A stretch of 64,000 bases of DNA from Fasciolopsis buskii (lineage: Eukaryota; Platyhelminthes; Trematoda; Plagiorchiida; Fasciolidae), in assembly GCA_008360955.1 (NCBI GenBank), contig LUCM01005710.1, forward strand, positions 22,926 to 86,925, written 5' to 3'. Both the position numbers and the translations under genes were made by a program. The notes under the pieces were generated by a model. That model was not told the DNA's origin. It made no database searches and saw only the letters and a program-made list of their open reading frames with translations. Positions 36,401 through 49,100 of this stretch are shown here, in pieces. Position 1 is the stretch's first letter, and every line of letters begins with the position of its first letter.

Positions 36401-39400
36401 TATTCATCTTTAATAAAGGTACGAATTACCAGGATATTAACCTGTTTGGTGCTCGAATAATGACAATATTTAGTTATCTCACCTCTAGCTGTAAGTCACG
36501 CGAAATAACTGATGTAATGGGTTTGAAAACACAACGGGTTCCGTTTTGACAAGTAAATGTCACGTTGTGATAAGTAAATTTTCTTTCTTGGCCGATTGCA
36601 GTTTGGACTCCAAATTTCACGCACAAACCTCGGGTCGTTCGCCCAACCTTACATTCGGGAAGCACCAGACTCGAGTTTCGCTCTAGAGCTTCTCATTTGT
36701 ACACATCCTCCATCGGAGCCAGGATTTGAACCGGGCTTTCCAACTGGAAGGCATGTGTGTTACCTCTATGCTACCAGGTTTCACACACACACACACGCAT
36801 TCTTAGGGTTGTTAACTGATGTGACTGCAAACCGACAATTTCCCCGGATCCATCTCCAACCATATTTAATGTTATGTGTTGGCGTGAATACGAATAACTG
36901 AAAACGAGCTTGTTCGCCGCCACGTTTTGTTGTTCTCAAAGTTCTGTGGGATTTTTCAAACGTTTAAATCCACATTTTTTCTTCATTTCCACGGTTGATA
37001 AATGGCCTTCAGCGTAGGGATAATTCTCAGTGCCTTGTGGTGCACAACTGCAGTTTTCATATCACCTTGTCATTTTTTCGTCTGATTCAATCCTGTAACG
37101 ATAAAAAATTTACGAGATCATGAGAGTGGAAAAGTCCTGCAGTACTGACGGATTGCCTTCATGATTGACAAAATTTTACTTGGTAGCATTCATCTAAATC
37201 CTTGCTAATAATCGGAAGTAGAGAAGTTTATGTTATAGAGCTAATCTGTCAATTCAAATAGAAGCGACCGACTTCAGTTTGTTCATCCCGTGAATACTTG
37301 CCGATATGGATAAAGTGGTCTCGAAGTATTTTTCAGACGTTTTGTCGGCGGCTAAGTTGTTTGGATTGCGTGAGGAACTATCCCGTAGCGGTTCGGTTTC
37401 CTTTTTCGGTATACGTGCACTGAGGACGTTCAACCAAGTTCATAGCATGACTAGTCGCATTTAGTCTGTGCGTCCCTGTGATCTTGTCTGCCCATAATTC
37501 CATTTTCAGCATTCACGAATCACAACTGGTTCTAGTCTACACTGATCTGGCATTCGCCGAAGATGTGCGAAATTTCTATTTTCCCACCCTGCCTGTAACG
37601 TCAAGCACCGCGGGTGACAGCCGAAATGGTGCAAATGAGGGTTACTCGAAGGCGGATGGGTGTTACTTACCACCAACGAAAGAGCAGCTTCAAGCTATGG
37701 ATCAGTTCGTTAGTGCAATGATGCTAGGACCACGGCGGAATGACGGTGACATGATTGACAAGACTGGTGCGGCGACATCAGACGATGCTGATGAGGAAGA
37801 TGGAGATGATCAAGATGATGATGATAATGATGATGGAGACAGTGATCGGTTAGTTTTCTGTCTTTGTGGTTTTCAATATTGAGGCCGTTGTTGTGCAATG
37901 TAGTTTAGCTTGATGTTTTCAAGATTTTTATCCACTCACCGCTGTTCGAACTATCAAAGAGTGCTCACGTCGATCAAGCATCTCAGTCTGCCCATCAACG
38001 GTGAGATATGTTGACAGCCAGTGGATATATATATATATATATATATATAATAATAATAACGCCCCTGGGATAATCCAGTTACACGCAATTTTATTCACAA
38101 ACGGAGGTTCTTTTCGCTTCTCGCAGTCGTACTCACGCTCACTTCCTCTGGTTTTGACCGCTATGCCGTGGCTTTATGTACTCCGGCGTGAAGTGAATTC
38201 GAGTTCTAAGGTAATAATCATCAAAGGGAATGGGAGTTACAGGGGGTATTTTCTAAGTTATGGGACAATTCGACTACATTTAATTCGTTGGCTGTCGCTA
38301 GTTGCAACTAACGGCTTTAACTTTGCTTAAGCAGACTGCTGAGTAAGGTTGCTTTATCTTTTGACCATTTCCTAATATGATCCATAAGTCCATTCTCCAC
38401 CCAACATACCCTGAGTGAACCGTATACCGGGGGAGCCTATCTGTGCATGTACATTAAGTTTCCCAAACAGGATTACGTGTTTGGATTGAAGACTTATTCC
38501 ATAAACTGTCCTCTGACACAGAATTACAACGTCTAGCATCATAATCGTTGATATAATTTTTCTACTATCTTGGACAAACGCGAACAGTCAGTAAGTCGAT
38601 GAACCGATGGTGTTCACTCATCCGTCGGGCCCACAGGGATACCGACGGTAACCGTAATGCGAACACTGAGCATCAAATCGGTTATATGATATATATGATA
38701 CAAGCACTGGAGATAGAAGATCAGGGTTACATTTGAAACGCCAGGTATGGTCGTGGAACCGAGGTCTTCAGCACTTTTCCCATTCATGGTATGCATTTCT
38801 TTGAGGTTCTGGTCGATGAGCTTGGCGTTTAGCAAACAAAACCTAATGAAAGCTAGCAACCTGAGGCGCGTGCTTAATGTCTCAGGCTTCTAGTCCGATA
38901 CTCGCCCTGAACGCCTATCGAAAGGCTGCAAAAGACCGGACATCTCAGTTGGCTTCCGCCGAGGAACTTTGCGTTGCCTTCTAGTGGCGGAGGTGTTCCC
39001 ATTTAAGTTAGGGGACGAAGGGGGAACGCCCGGCGTCCTCCGCCCGGTTGATTGGTCTTTGGTAATCGGTCACTGGGAGATGAATAAGCCCTGATTCCAA
39101 GCCAACCAGGGACGGCGTACGGCTGCTTGCTCATCAGCACCTATGAAAGAGTTGCACTGGACACTCAGGATGCCTCGCTCCAGCCGAAGGGGGTATGAAC
39201 TGATCAACCAGTCACCGGTCCCCAATGAATTATATGATCCTCGTCCTGCTCTCTTATTGGCAGACCATTTGGTCGAAGACTGGGAGTAGGGTCTAGTAGT
39301 TCAACTCTTTACTTCGGTTCGGGCAACCGAGTATTACTAAGCCCACAGAGGAGCGAGTCGTGGGTCCAGATGGATAGCCGAAGACATGGAGATAGGGAAT

Positions 39401-42400
39401 GCAAAAACTGCGATATATGGTATGACATTCACATGGTTTCTTTTTCCCTCCTGTCTCTCGCTTACTATTTTCATCATCATGATTCCGATGGCACATGATC
39501 TTTACTTAGGTTTGTGGTAAATATTAAAAATTAAGTAATTCCTGAGTCCCGCCTATTTGGGATATTTTACGTTGATCTTGGAAGGAAGGGTTATGCGGTC
39601 AGAGTTTTTGTGCTGACTTCTCACGAGCGTTTCTTCACAGATTCTAACAGTTAAAAATCTCTTTTCTCTGGGAATTATTGATAAGGCCTTTAATTTAACA
39701 TTCTAACCTACAGTGGAACAAATTAACTGAATAAGGAGATGTTAGTAAAGTATCATTGAAAATTCTGTTCTGTCGTGTTAATCTAGTTGAATACTTCTCG
39801 CGTTCGTCACAGGAGAACCAATTGTCGATTCACTTTTGGGTTTTCTTTTGTTCATATTATCCAATGGTACAAACATGACACTATCTGCAAATGAGGTTTC
39901 GAGGGTTCGACGACTGACAGATGCCTAAAGAACTGTGATTACTTCTACTTTTCCGAGTGATAGCACGTAATTTGCTTAATTGCTATTCTGATAGGGATTT
40001 TGGATCGACGAGCTACTCGTTTCGGTGCTTGTTCTCTGGACTGTCCTCTTTGGATGCATAATGGTTCATACACATCCGTGATTTGTCCGTGAACTGATAT
40101 ATTTAAGCCACACTGCTAGGGGTAACTGGGTCTCTGTTGCAAGGAAGCTTTTGTGTTAGGGTCGTTGAGAAATACACACAACTTCAGAATATAATCTCGT
40201 CTTAGTAGGAATGGCAATAAGATCGACAGGACAGATACTCCAAATAGGAGTGTATCCGCAGACAATTATTGGTTTGCAAATAGCGAGAATGAGATTTCCT
40301 GCAATCAAGGTAATAGACGTTAATTCGTTTGTCCCATTTGGAGAGTGCAAATCAGTGACTGATAGGTATAAGTTCAGGTTCAACAAACCATTGAGTCTTC
40401 TCGATAGCGTAAGGGCCAAGGCGTTCGACTCATAATCGTTCGTCCCGGGTTCATGTTCCAGTTTCGAGCGCCGTGCATATGAACTGCTGATGATTCCTAA
40501 CAGAGATGAAATAGATGTACTGTACCTCCGTGGTTTTTAAATGATAAGATGAGCGTTGGTATCACATAGTGAATAACTTCATGGACCGTATTTATCTGGA
40601 CCATTTAGTCATGGGGCCTATTGTGGATGCTGGTTTAATTTAGTTTGGATGATTTAAAAAAACTATTGGGAATAGAGAAATAGGATGGGTGAAGCCTGCT
40701 TATCGACGATTTAACCGTTGCTTTCTACTCTTATGGAGTTACTTCGGTTCAAATCACCCATAACGACGCTTTAATTGTCTGCAGTGGTAGTGAAGATTAC
40801 GATGAACGGTGTTTTAGTTCCATTACCCCACACCGTGTTCCCATCGTGATTTAGATTGGTTTCTTTACACGTGGTGCCACGTGACAAGCGCCCAATCAAA
40901 CACTCCACATGATACTAACTTGTGAATGGATCGCTTACCGTATAGTCGAACTCAAACATGAGCGCAGTATCCACAACTAATTTGGCATGATCGAGACATT
41001 GGCATGTTCTGAGGGCTGAACAGTCAAAGAAACAATGAGGATTCTCAGACTTCAGCGTCGACAAACCTCGAAAAATAGGACTGCTGCTTATTTCGCATCT
41101 GTCATATGGCCTTACACCGTCCAACTAGATCCATATTGGATAAAATTATTTCCCCTGGTAAAGCTGACTAATCTCCCTTCTTGGTTATCGATTCAGTTGA
41201 TGGTAGATGATTTTCGCTAAACGTCTTCCGGTCGTATAATGAAAGAATCTCGTCACTCGACAGCACTTACTATCGTGATGCACTGACAGGCCATAGACCC
41301 TTCAGTCATACATCATTAAAAAATCTCGTTAACTAACATTTCATAATGGGGCAGCTCAGAAAAATTTGGCTTCAGTTGCTTGCCGGCATTTCTTCCCGTA
41401 GGTCGTTCCCAATAGAAACACTACTGGTGATACAAGTAACAGGTTCATTTTCTTTTTGCGGAAATTAGTTATCTTTATCTGGGCTAGATTTTGCAACAAA
41501 TGGTTTTGGCTGTTTCAATTTTTTGTTTCTCCATGAGATCCTTTGTTCTCATTATCCGTGGAAGTCTCTTTCATCCACTTATTTTAGTATTGACCTGAAG
41601 CCGGAACGTGTACCAAACCCGTGGATACAACGTTTGTTTACATGTTTCCGTCAGCGTGGCCTCTTCCCTAATGAGCCTCTTATACCGTCAACTTCGCATC
41701 AATCTCCCTCACAGACCGGTCATTGGCTCTCAACAGAGGGCCTACCCGGTTTGGACCGGTTGATTGCTCGCCTAAACCCGAACCCAGAAATCGGTTCATC
41801 CGAAGTGTCTGAAGCACGTCAGGCACTGCTTGATGTCATGCCCAGCCTGTCTCCAGAGCGCAAACCCGATGAAGAGGGAGAGTCAGAAGGTGTGGCAGCG
41901 AAACGACGTCGACTGATGGCCGAAGAACTGTTCGGCTTAGACATAAATTCTAACCCGACAGCAAATAACGATAACCAAGCGGCAAGCGGTCCGTCGGCTT
42001 CGAGTGATGACCCGCGGTCGGATTTCTCTAACGACCTTGTGGGTGATTTTGAGCTTATGGTATCACGAAGAGATCTAAGGCAAGGTATTCACCGATACAG
42101 TAACCGTTTACCAGTGCTTATGTCGTTATTTTTGCTTCATATTAGGGGACACCCTTTGAGGTCCCTATCTCTTTTTTAAATCTTCAACCAGTTTGTTTTT
42201 ACTTCTGTCGCGTTGATTCCTTTCAGATTAGATCATTTCGATCGTTGCAATCATCATTCCTATACTGCTGTGATCTGAGTTTGATTACCGCCTCACAGAC
42301 CCTTTTTGTAGAGGGTAAAACAAATAGGAGCATAAAAACTAACGGAAGTAAAAAAAACCGGCAGATCAAGATCAGACAAATGGTAAAATTTCAAACACAA

Positions 42401-45400
42401 GGGCGTCACTCATTGACAACTGAAGTGGGCGTGGGTTTATAGTGTACACATCAATAACCTCTCTATGCAATAGTCCGTAGTTTATAAAAGGCCATAATCG
42501 AACCTGTAATAAATCAGAACTGGCTACCGTCTGAGTTTCACCTGGAGTTACTCGTTCCCATTGCTACATCGCGTTTGGTTTCGAAGGTTTGCCTCTTTAG
42601 AACACGTGTTATAATGACGCAGTTTGACCCAGTTGTTAGAATTACTTGACAAGATGCTATTGAAGTTACTTGGGTGAATAATGCTTTACCTCTTCCCATA
42701 CCAGAAACGTTTCATTGAAAGCCCTAATAGGTGCTTTAGGTTCAACAATGTGGCCGCAAAAGGAAGTGTTAACTAAACGGGGAGAAGCGGGCGAAGCTCT
42801 CACAAGGACGCTTCTTGCAACCTGTCACCTCAGACGAGACTTGGATGGTTGTATTGTGTTTTGCAAGAAGGTGTATTAATTTATGATCCACTTTTGAATT
42901 AGATCTTTGATGAAACATGAGTGGGCAGCGACCCTTGGTTCCTCTTTGACGAACCGTGGGTTTCCAACGAAATGCGGTGACTTCTCCCCCGATTAAGAAA
43001 GACCTTAACTGTCCCACTCATGTTTCCATCCAATGGTGGTCTTTTGAGCGGTAAACTGCTTCCACTTTTATTTGCTAGATTAACTTCCACAGTAACTATT
43101 TAGGTGATTGTTTAGTTCTAGGTGTTACTTGTCAACCGAACATTCATCTTTCCTGCTTCTCGTAACCTCACCAGGCCTTATTTTCTGTCGTATTCTTTAC
43201 GTATGCGTGCAGGGAAAGGGATTTCCCGTGTCCACTAAAGCTTAATATTTCAAGGGAGATATATGTAACCATATCTTTGGGTCTCGGAAGCCATTCTGCA
43301 TAGGGTCGCGCAGACACAGCCCGTTACCACGTGGAGACTTCTCGTGATGGCTTTGTGGACCTGACAGCGGTAGTACGATAGGTTTACAGTAAATCTCAGT
43401 AAAAAATTACTAATTTGGAAATATCACTAAACTGATTTCTTTATTCTTCATGCGAAATCGGTGGCTTGTTCTCATGTATTTTGTTCACATGTTGGCCTTC
43501 CGACCTATTCCTTGAAAATCGCCTACTACTGATGTGTGGGAACCCCCTAGAATCTTAGGATCGAAACTTGTTGCTTGCTACTGTATTGATATATAGTAGG
43601 CACGTTATTCATAGAAAATACTTCGGTTTGGGAAAGAGCTAGCATTCCTCGAGAGAAGCTCAGCAGGTCAAAAGAGGCGTAGTCATTCAGCCGTGTGGTT
43701 GAACAGGGATCACAGAAGTACGTCGCTGGGAAGAATTAGTGGTTTTCGGATTTGGTTGTGCTTTTCCTACCCGTAGGTGGCCAGTCCAGTGTTACTTGCA
43801 GTCTACACAGCTTTCCGATCCGAATGTTATGCACTTTGAGTCAGTTTAAGGGAAATATCGGCCAAATTAGGTATGGTTGTTAAATGCCTCAGCATAGTCG
43901 GGTGAGTGTTTCAATCTTCGAGTCGGATACTGACCATGAATGCCTCTAGAAATGTTCCCAAATGAATGGGATTCCCATAGCCTCTGCTGAAGAAGTTCTT
44001 GGTACTGGCTTCTAGTGCCAGGGTGTTCCCACAAAAGCGAGAGCAAAAAGGCAAATGCCCGACCTTCTTTACTGGGCTGATTGGTCTTTGGTAGTCATTC
44101 AGGGAAGATGACTAAAACCTGATTCGAAACTAACCACGGACAGCGTACGAAGTGTGCGGCTGTATGCTCAACAGCATTTCATGCGTAGCACACAAAGGAC
44201 AACGATCTCGGAACCAGAAGAAAGAGCACTACAAAAAATGAAAGAAGAACTGGATATAATTGTTCTTCCGGAAGACAACGGATGAGTCACAGTCATTATG
44301 GACAAGAGAGAGTGCATAGAAAAAGCAAGCACATTGCTACAAGCTACGTCGGCTTATTGACAAATCAACGACGATCCAACCCAAAGGCTTGCGACGGAAA
44401 TCAACGCAGCACTAAAACGATTACAAGAATTACATCAGATAAGCGAGGAAAACGCTGGAGAATGAAGACCAATGACCCAAACATCGCACAGTTCTATGGA
44501 CTACCAAAAATCCGCAAAGAAGAAGTACTCCCGAGACTAATAGTTGCACTAACGGAAATGCCAACATATAACCTGGCCAAAAGCCTAAAGAAGCGACTGA
44601 ATCCTCGAGAACATGAATCTTCTATCAACAGCGCGTTGCAATTCTTGGAACAGCTTCACGAGGCAAACGTTGAACAGAATGAAATCAGGATCTTCTTCGA
44701 TATCGTGTCTTTTTTAACATCAATACCCCTGCAAGAACTTTCAGAACACCAATGAAGTGAACAAGTCGAGCAGTGCATGTTAATTAGTAAGATTGTGCCA
44801 GCGAACATACTTCAATTTCGAGGGTACGTTTTACGAACAAGTGAGGGGAACCCTAATGGGCTCACCAATATCTGGCCTCAGTGCAAAAACAATGATGCAG
44901 AAACTGGAGAAGACCATCCTGCCGGGCATCAAACCAAAACAGTGACTGCCTTATGTTCACGACACGTTCGTAACCAATAAACGATCTGAACTACAACGAA
45001 CTTTCACTGTCATCAACGGAGTTTTCACAGAAATTAAGCTCACTATGGAGAAAGAACATTACAGCGGTCTACCGTTTTTAAACGTGCTCGTCACACGGAC
45101 ATATACAGGCAAACTGGAAACATCCGTGTACTGCAAAAACACGCACATAGATCAAATCCTACAATTTCAAAGCAACCACCCAACCTGTCACAATAGAAGC
45201 TGCATCAAAACGCTTTTCAAAAGAGCACAATCCCGGTGCAGCACACCGGAGCGGAGGAAACAAGAAGAAAGTGTTTCTGGGTAACGAGCACACACGAAGC
45301 GTCATTAGAAGAAGCATAAACAAAATACAGTACCGAGAGCCGATCGCCGAACAGATCGAAACGCAAACCGTTTTTCCATACGTCAAACATATCTCTGAAA

Positions 45401-46147
45401 TGACAATAAGATTACTTAAGCCCCATGGAGTTAAAGTGGCGCACAACTCAACAAGGATCCTACGAAAGATTCTATCGAAGACCAAAGAACCGATAGCTGG
45501 CAAGAATCGAACTAACGTTATCTATCAAATCGACTGCAACGACTGCGAGAAACAATACGCGGGACGAACCGGAAAAAAACTCGGGTCGCAGATTCATAAG
45601 AATCAATTGGCAACAAAAGGCACGATTCAATCTCCCTAGTTTAAATTCACGAAGCCCGGTAAAGTCATAGGTTCAACTTCGAAAAAGTGAGAATCGTTGC
45701 CCAAGGTAGAACAAAGCATTCGAGGGAATTTCTCGAAACTTGACACTTCCCGGAAAGATCGATAAGCAGACACGTCGATCTGGACCACGTACACCTACTG
45801 ATCCAGTCAAAGGACCAATCAGCACAAGCACTAGAAATGGACGCTGATTCAGCCCACAACATACCAACAGTAGACAAAGGTAAACAAAGCAATTAGGCAG
45901 CATCTCTACATCACCAGTTCACCCAGAGCAACCAATCAACACCTACTGAAGGCCAGGTAACCCATTTAGGCGGACGGTGGCAACCAGACGCTCGTCGCAA
46001 TATCATAGTACTGACGATGTCACCTCGTCTAGTGATAAAACGTTTGCAATCAAATTGCTTAGCTCGGCGAACAAACCAATACCATCCTGTTGAATATGAT
46101 CTACGAGAAAGAACATCATTCTCTAACCTGCTGTATATATATTATAC

Positions 46148-46193
<46 letters not shown>

Positions 46194-49100
46194 TGGTGCA
46201 CCAGCTTGAAAACAAGCCTGGTGCCAACGGAACAACATATAAATAGAATCGCAAAGAAAGGGACAAACAGAGAAAAAATAATAATGAAAAACCATAACAA
46301 GCCAACTGTATTTCGTGTTTTTACCGCATACATTTTGTGATTTTTTGGTTGTTTTGGATTGTTTTTAGTCTAAACGAGTTCTACAAACAAACCATATAGC
46401 ATTCACGCCACTGAATTCGGTTCTGAGCCATATCTCTTGGCGTGACCAGACAACAACAATTTCCATCTTTTGGGCCCTATCCAGGAAGATGGGACGCGCC
46501 AACCGAGGCCAAAGCCGAAGCTAACTTTTTCATACCTGGACAACAAGTCGTAACCTTCCAGCCTTGCGCAGCACGTGGAAAAACAGCACGAAAAGATAGA
46601 GGATGGACAGGCGTAGACAATACATGTTCCAACCACAGAAGGGGGACACAGTGCTAGTACCTCAGTTAGGGGAAGACTTTCTGCACCCAACATAAGACGG
46701 CGCATCTCGTCGTGGCTCACCCAAAGTTCCCACCAGACATGATCAATGCTTCGGAAACATCGGTGGTCGAACAAAGAAAGTTGCCGGGCCTCCTCAGCAC
46801 AGATAGGCCAAGTCTCGTAACCGTTGTGAAGAATACTACGAACATTGGCATTAGATACCTTTCCCTTGAGAGAAAGTCGGATATCATGTCGACGCCGCAA
46901 GTGTCGCAGGTTCCCGAAGGCTACTCTGGCTTTCGCAATTTGTGACATGGCCTCCTCCCCAACACCTCCGCCAGGTACTTGAATCTATTGACTACACCTA
47001 ACCGATCACCACAAAGGGTGAGTACAGGTACGGCAGCCTGTCGGTCTTGAAGCACCTTGCATTTTAAAGGTGCAAAGCACATACCGTACCTGGAAACCTA
47101 AATCGCTAAGCGGTCCAACGCACGTCGAATTGCTTGTGCAATGTCACTCAGCAAGGCGATATAATCGCCATACTCTAATTCAAAAACTCCGTTTCGTGAG
47201 AGGAGTTCAACTTCATTGTCTAAAAGACAAGATAAAGCGTCCTGTAGAGCATCCTCGATGACAAGGTTGGAAAGAAATGGGGATGTATGGCATTCCTGCC
47301 GTAATCCACTGGAGACGACAGGGGGTAGCGGAAGCTGGCCGCAAGCCCCAACCCAACTTGACATATGTCGGTATAACTCTTTGAGGACGGACACAAGTCT
47401 CAGATACTACATCCCTCACCCAACAGTGCCATAGTGCAGACCTATCACCAGAGTCAAAAGCTGCGCGAATGTCCAAGAACGAGATGATCGTTGGGCTTTT
47501 AAAGGTAAAATGGTCGGAAGGTGAAGCTTTGATCGATGCATCCATGACCAGCGCCAAACCCGGCCTGTTCCTTACTAGTTTGTCATTTACGCGTGTTATG
47601 AAATCTGTGGAGAATGACGAACGAAAGTAGCTTTGAGGCTATTGGGATTAGGCTAATGCATCTGTAGTTAGTGCAGTCGTTGCGCAAGCCCCCTTCAGGT
47701 CTGTTGACTGCAATCGACTCCTTTCACGAGGGGGACCTTCTCGGAGTACCATATCTTCGAGAACAAAAGTTGACTTACTCTGACCAGTTCCATTCCTCCA
47801 TCTTTAAATAAAGTTGGGGAAAGGCCATCGAAGCCCGAGGCCTTGTGGCGTCCTAAGACTCGCATTTCCCCGAAGGTCTCCGCTTCCGTAGGTGGATCTA
47901 CTGTAACAGGTGACCGGACCCTCGCAGGAATAATTGCGGGAGACGCTGACGCCGAGGGCTAGCTAAATTGTACCGAAAAGTGCTCTGCCCAGCATACAAG
48001 ATGCGGCTGCAGGTCGTGGATAGGCAAACCGTCAGGTTTACAGATCTTTTCGCTCACACCTAGTGCTTTCCTGCCGGTAGCTGGGATGGGATGAAACAGC
48101 TTGCGGGGATTTCCCATGTTGGTAGCATGTTCCATCCCCAAAGCCCTTTGAGACTACCGTATCTCGCGATCCATTGACAAGCTTGCGCTAAGTTCACGTC
48201 TCAATGCGAGCCGGGGTTTATTATATTCGCTACCAGCTGAGATGGACTGACATGCGTCAAGAAGGTGCAAAGACTCAACAGAAATCCAGGGTGTCACAAC
48301 GTGACGGGCCAAGTCATAGCTCACTAAGCCAGCAGAATTCAAGGCATTCTTGATAAGCAACCAGTGCCCGTTGATTTTTTGAGGTGGGGTCAGTTGTAGC
48401 TTTTCAGCTAGCGTGCTTCGAGAGTTTGATAGACGGGTCGGATCAGATAGGTTGTCGCACTGTAACCGACGGTCGAACGTGCGTTTTGAGCGCCCACCAA
48501 AGCAAATGAACAACTTAGGGCATACTAATACGTGACCGGAGTCGAGTGGAGTGCTCCAGTACCATCGACAGTCTGGTAGTCAGCCCCGCCATTTGTAGCT
48601 AATGGCGATGTGATCGATTTGAGTCCACCGCTGACCTGAAGAGGGCGGACGGCAGGTCGCGTATCGACGATTGGAACGTTTGAAGATCGTACTAACGAGA
48701 AAAAATCGATGGTCTGAGCACAAAGCCAATAGCCGTTCCTCGTTTTCAAAACGACAGGAATCGAGACCAATGGGACCCTCCAAATGGGCTTTATCCGAGG
48801 ACAGTCGATCTACTCTAGCATTCATGTGTCCTGCCGAAATCACGATTTCACCCCGCCTTGCTATACGTGATAGGTTGTGCAGCTTTTGATAGAAAGTGTC
48901 CTTGGTTGTATCTGGGCTACAGTCTGTTGGCGCTTACACTGAAACAGCGAACAAGTTGCCTCTATCAGAGCAACGATTATTTACTCTCACTGCTCATAAG
49001 CGGATGTCGACTGGGATCAAGCCAAATAATGCGACCTTAGCTCTCTCAGTGAGAACCACACTAGCAACACTAGAAGCCGCAGCCTCGGGGTCCCCAGAAG

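Noticed and set aside
45159..45903. Minus-strand ORFs in the Penelope region
   Set aside because: They are antisense to the GIY-YIG part of the Penelope-like element, whose motifs are clear on the plus strand.
46135..46192. CRISPR-like or tandem-repeat array
   Set aside because: It is a plain TA microsatellite without spacers. No regularly spaced repeats were found anywhere in the window.
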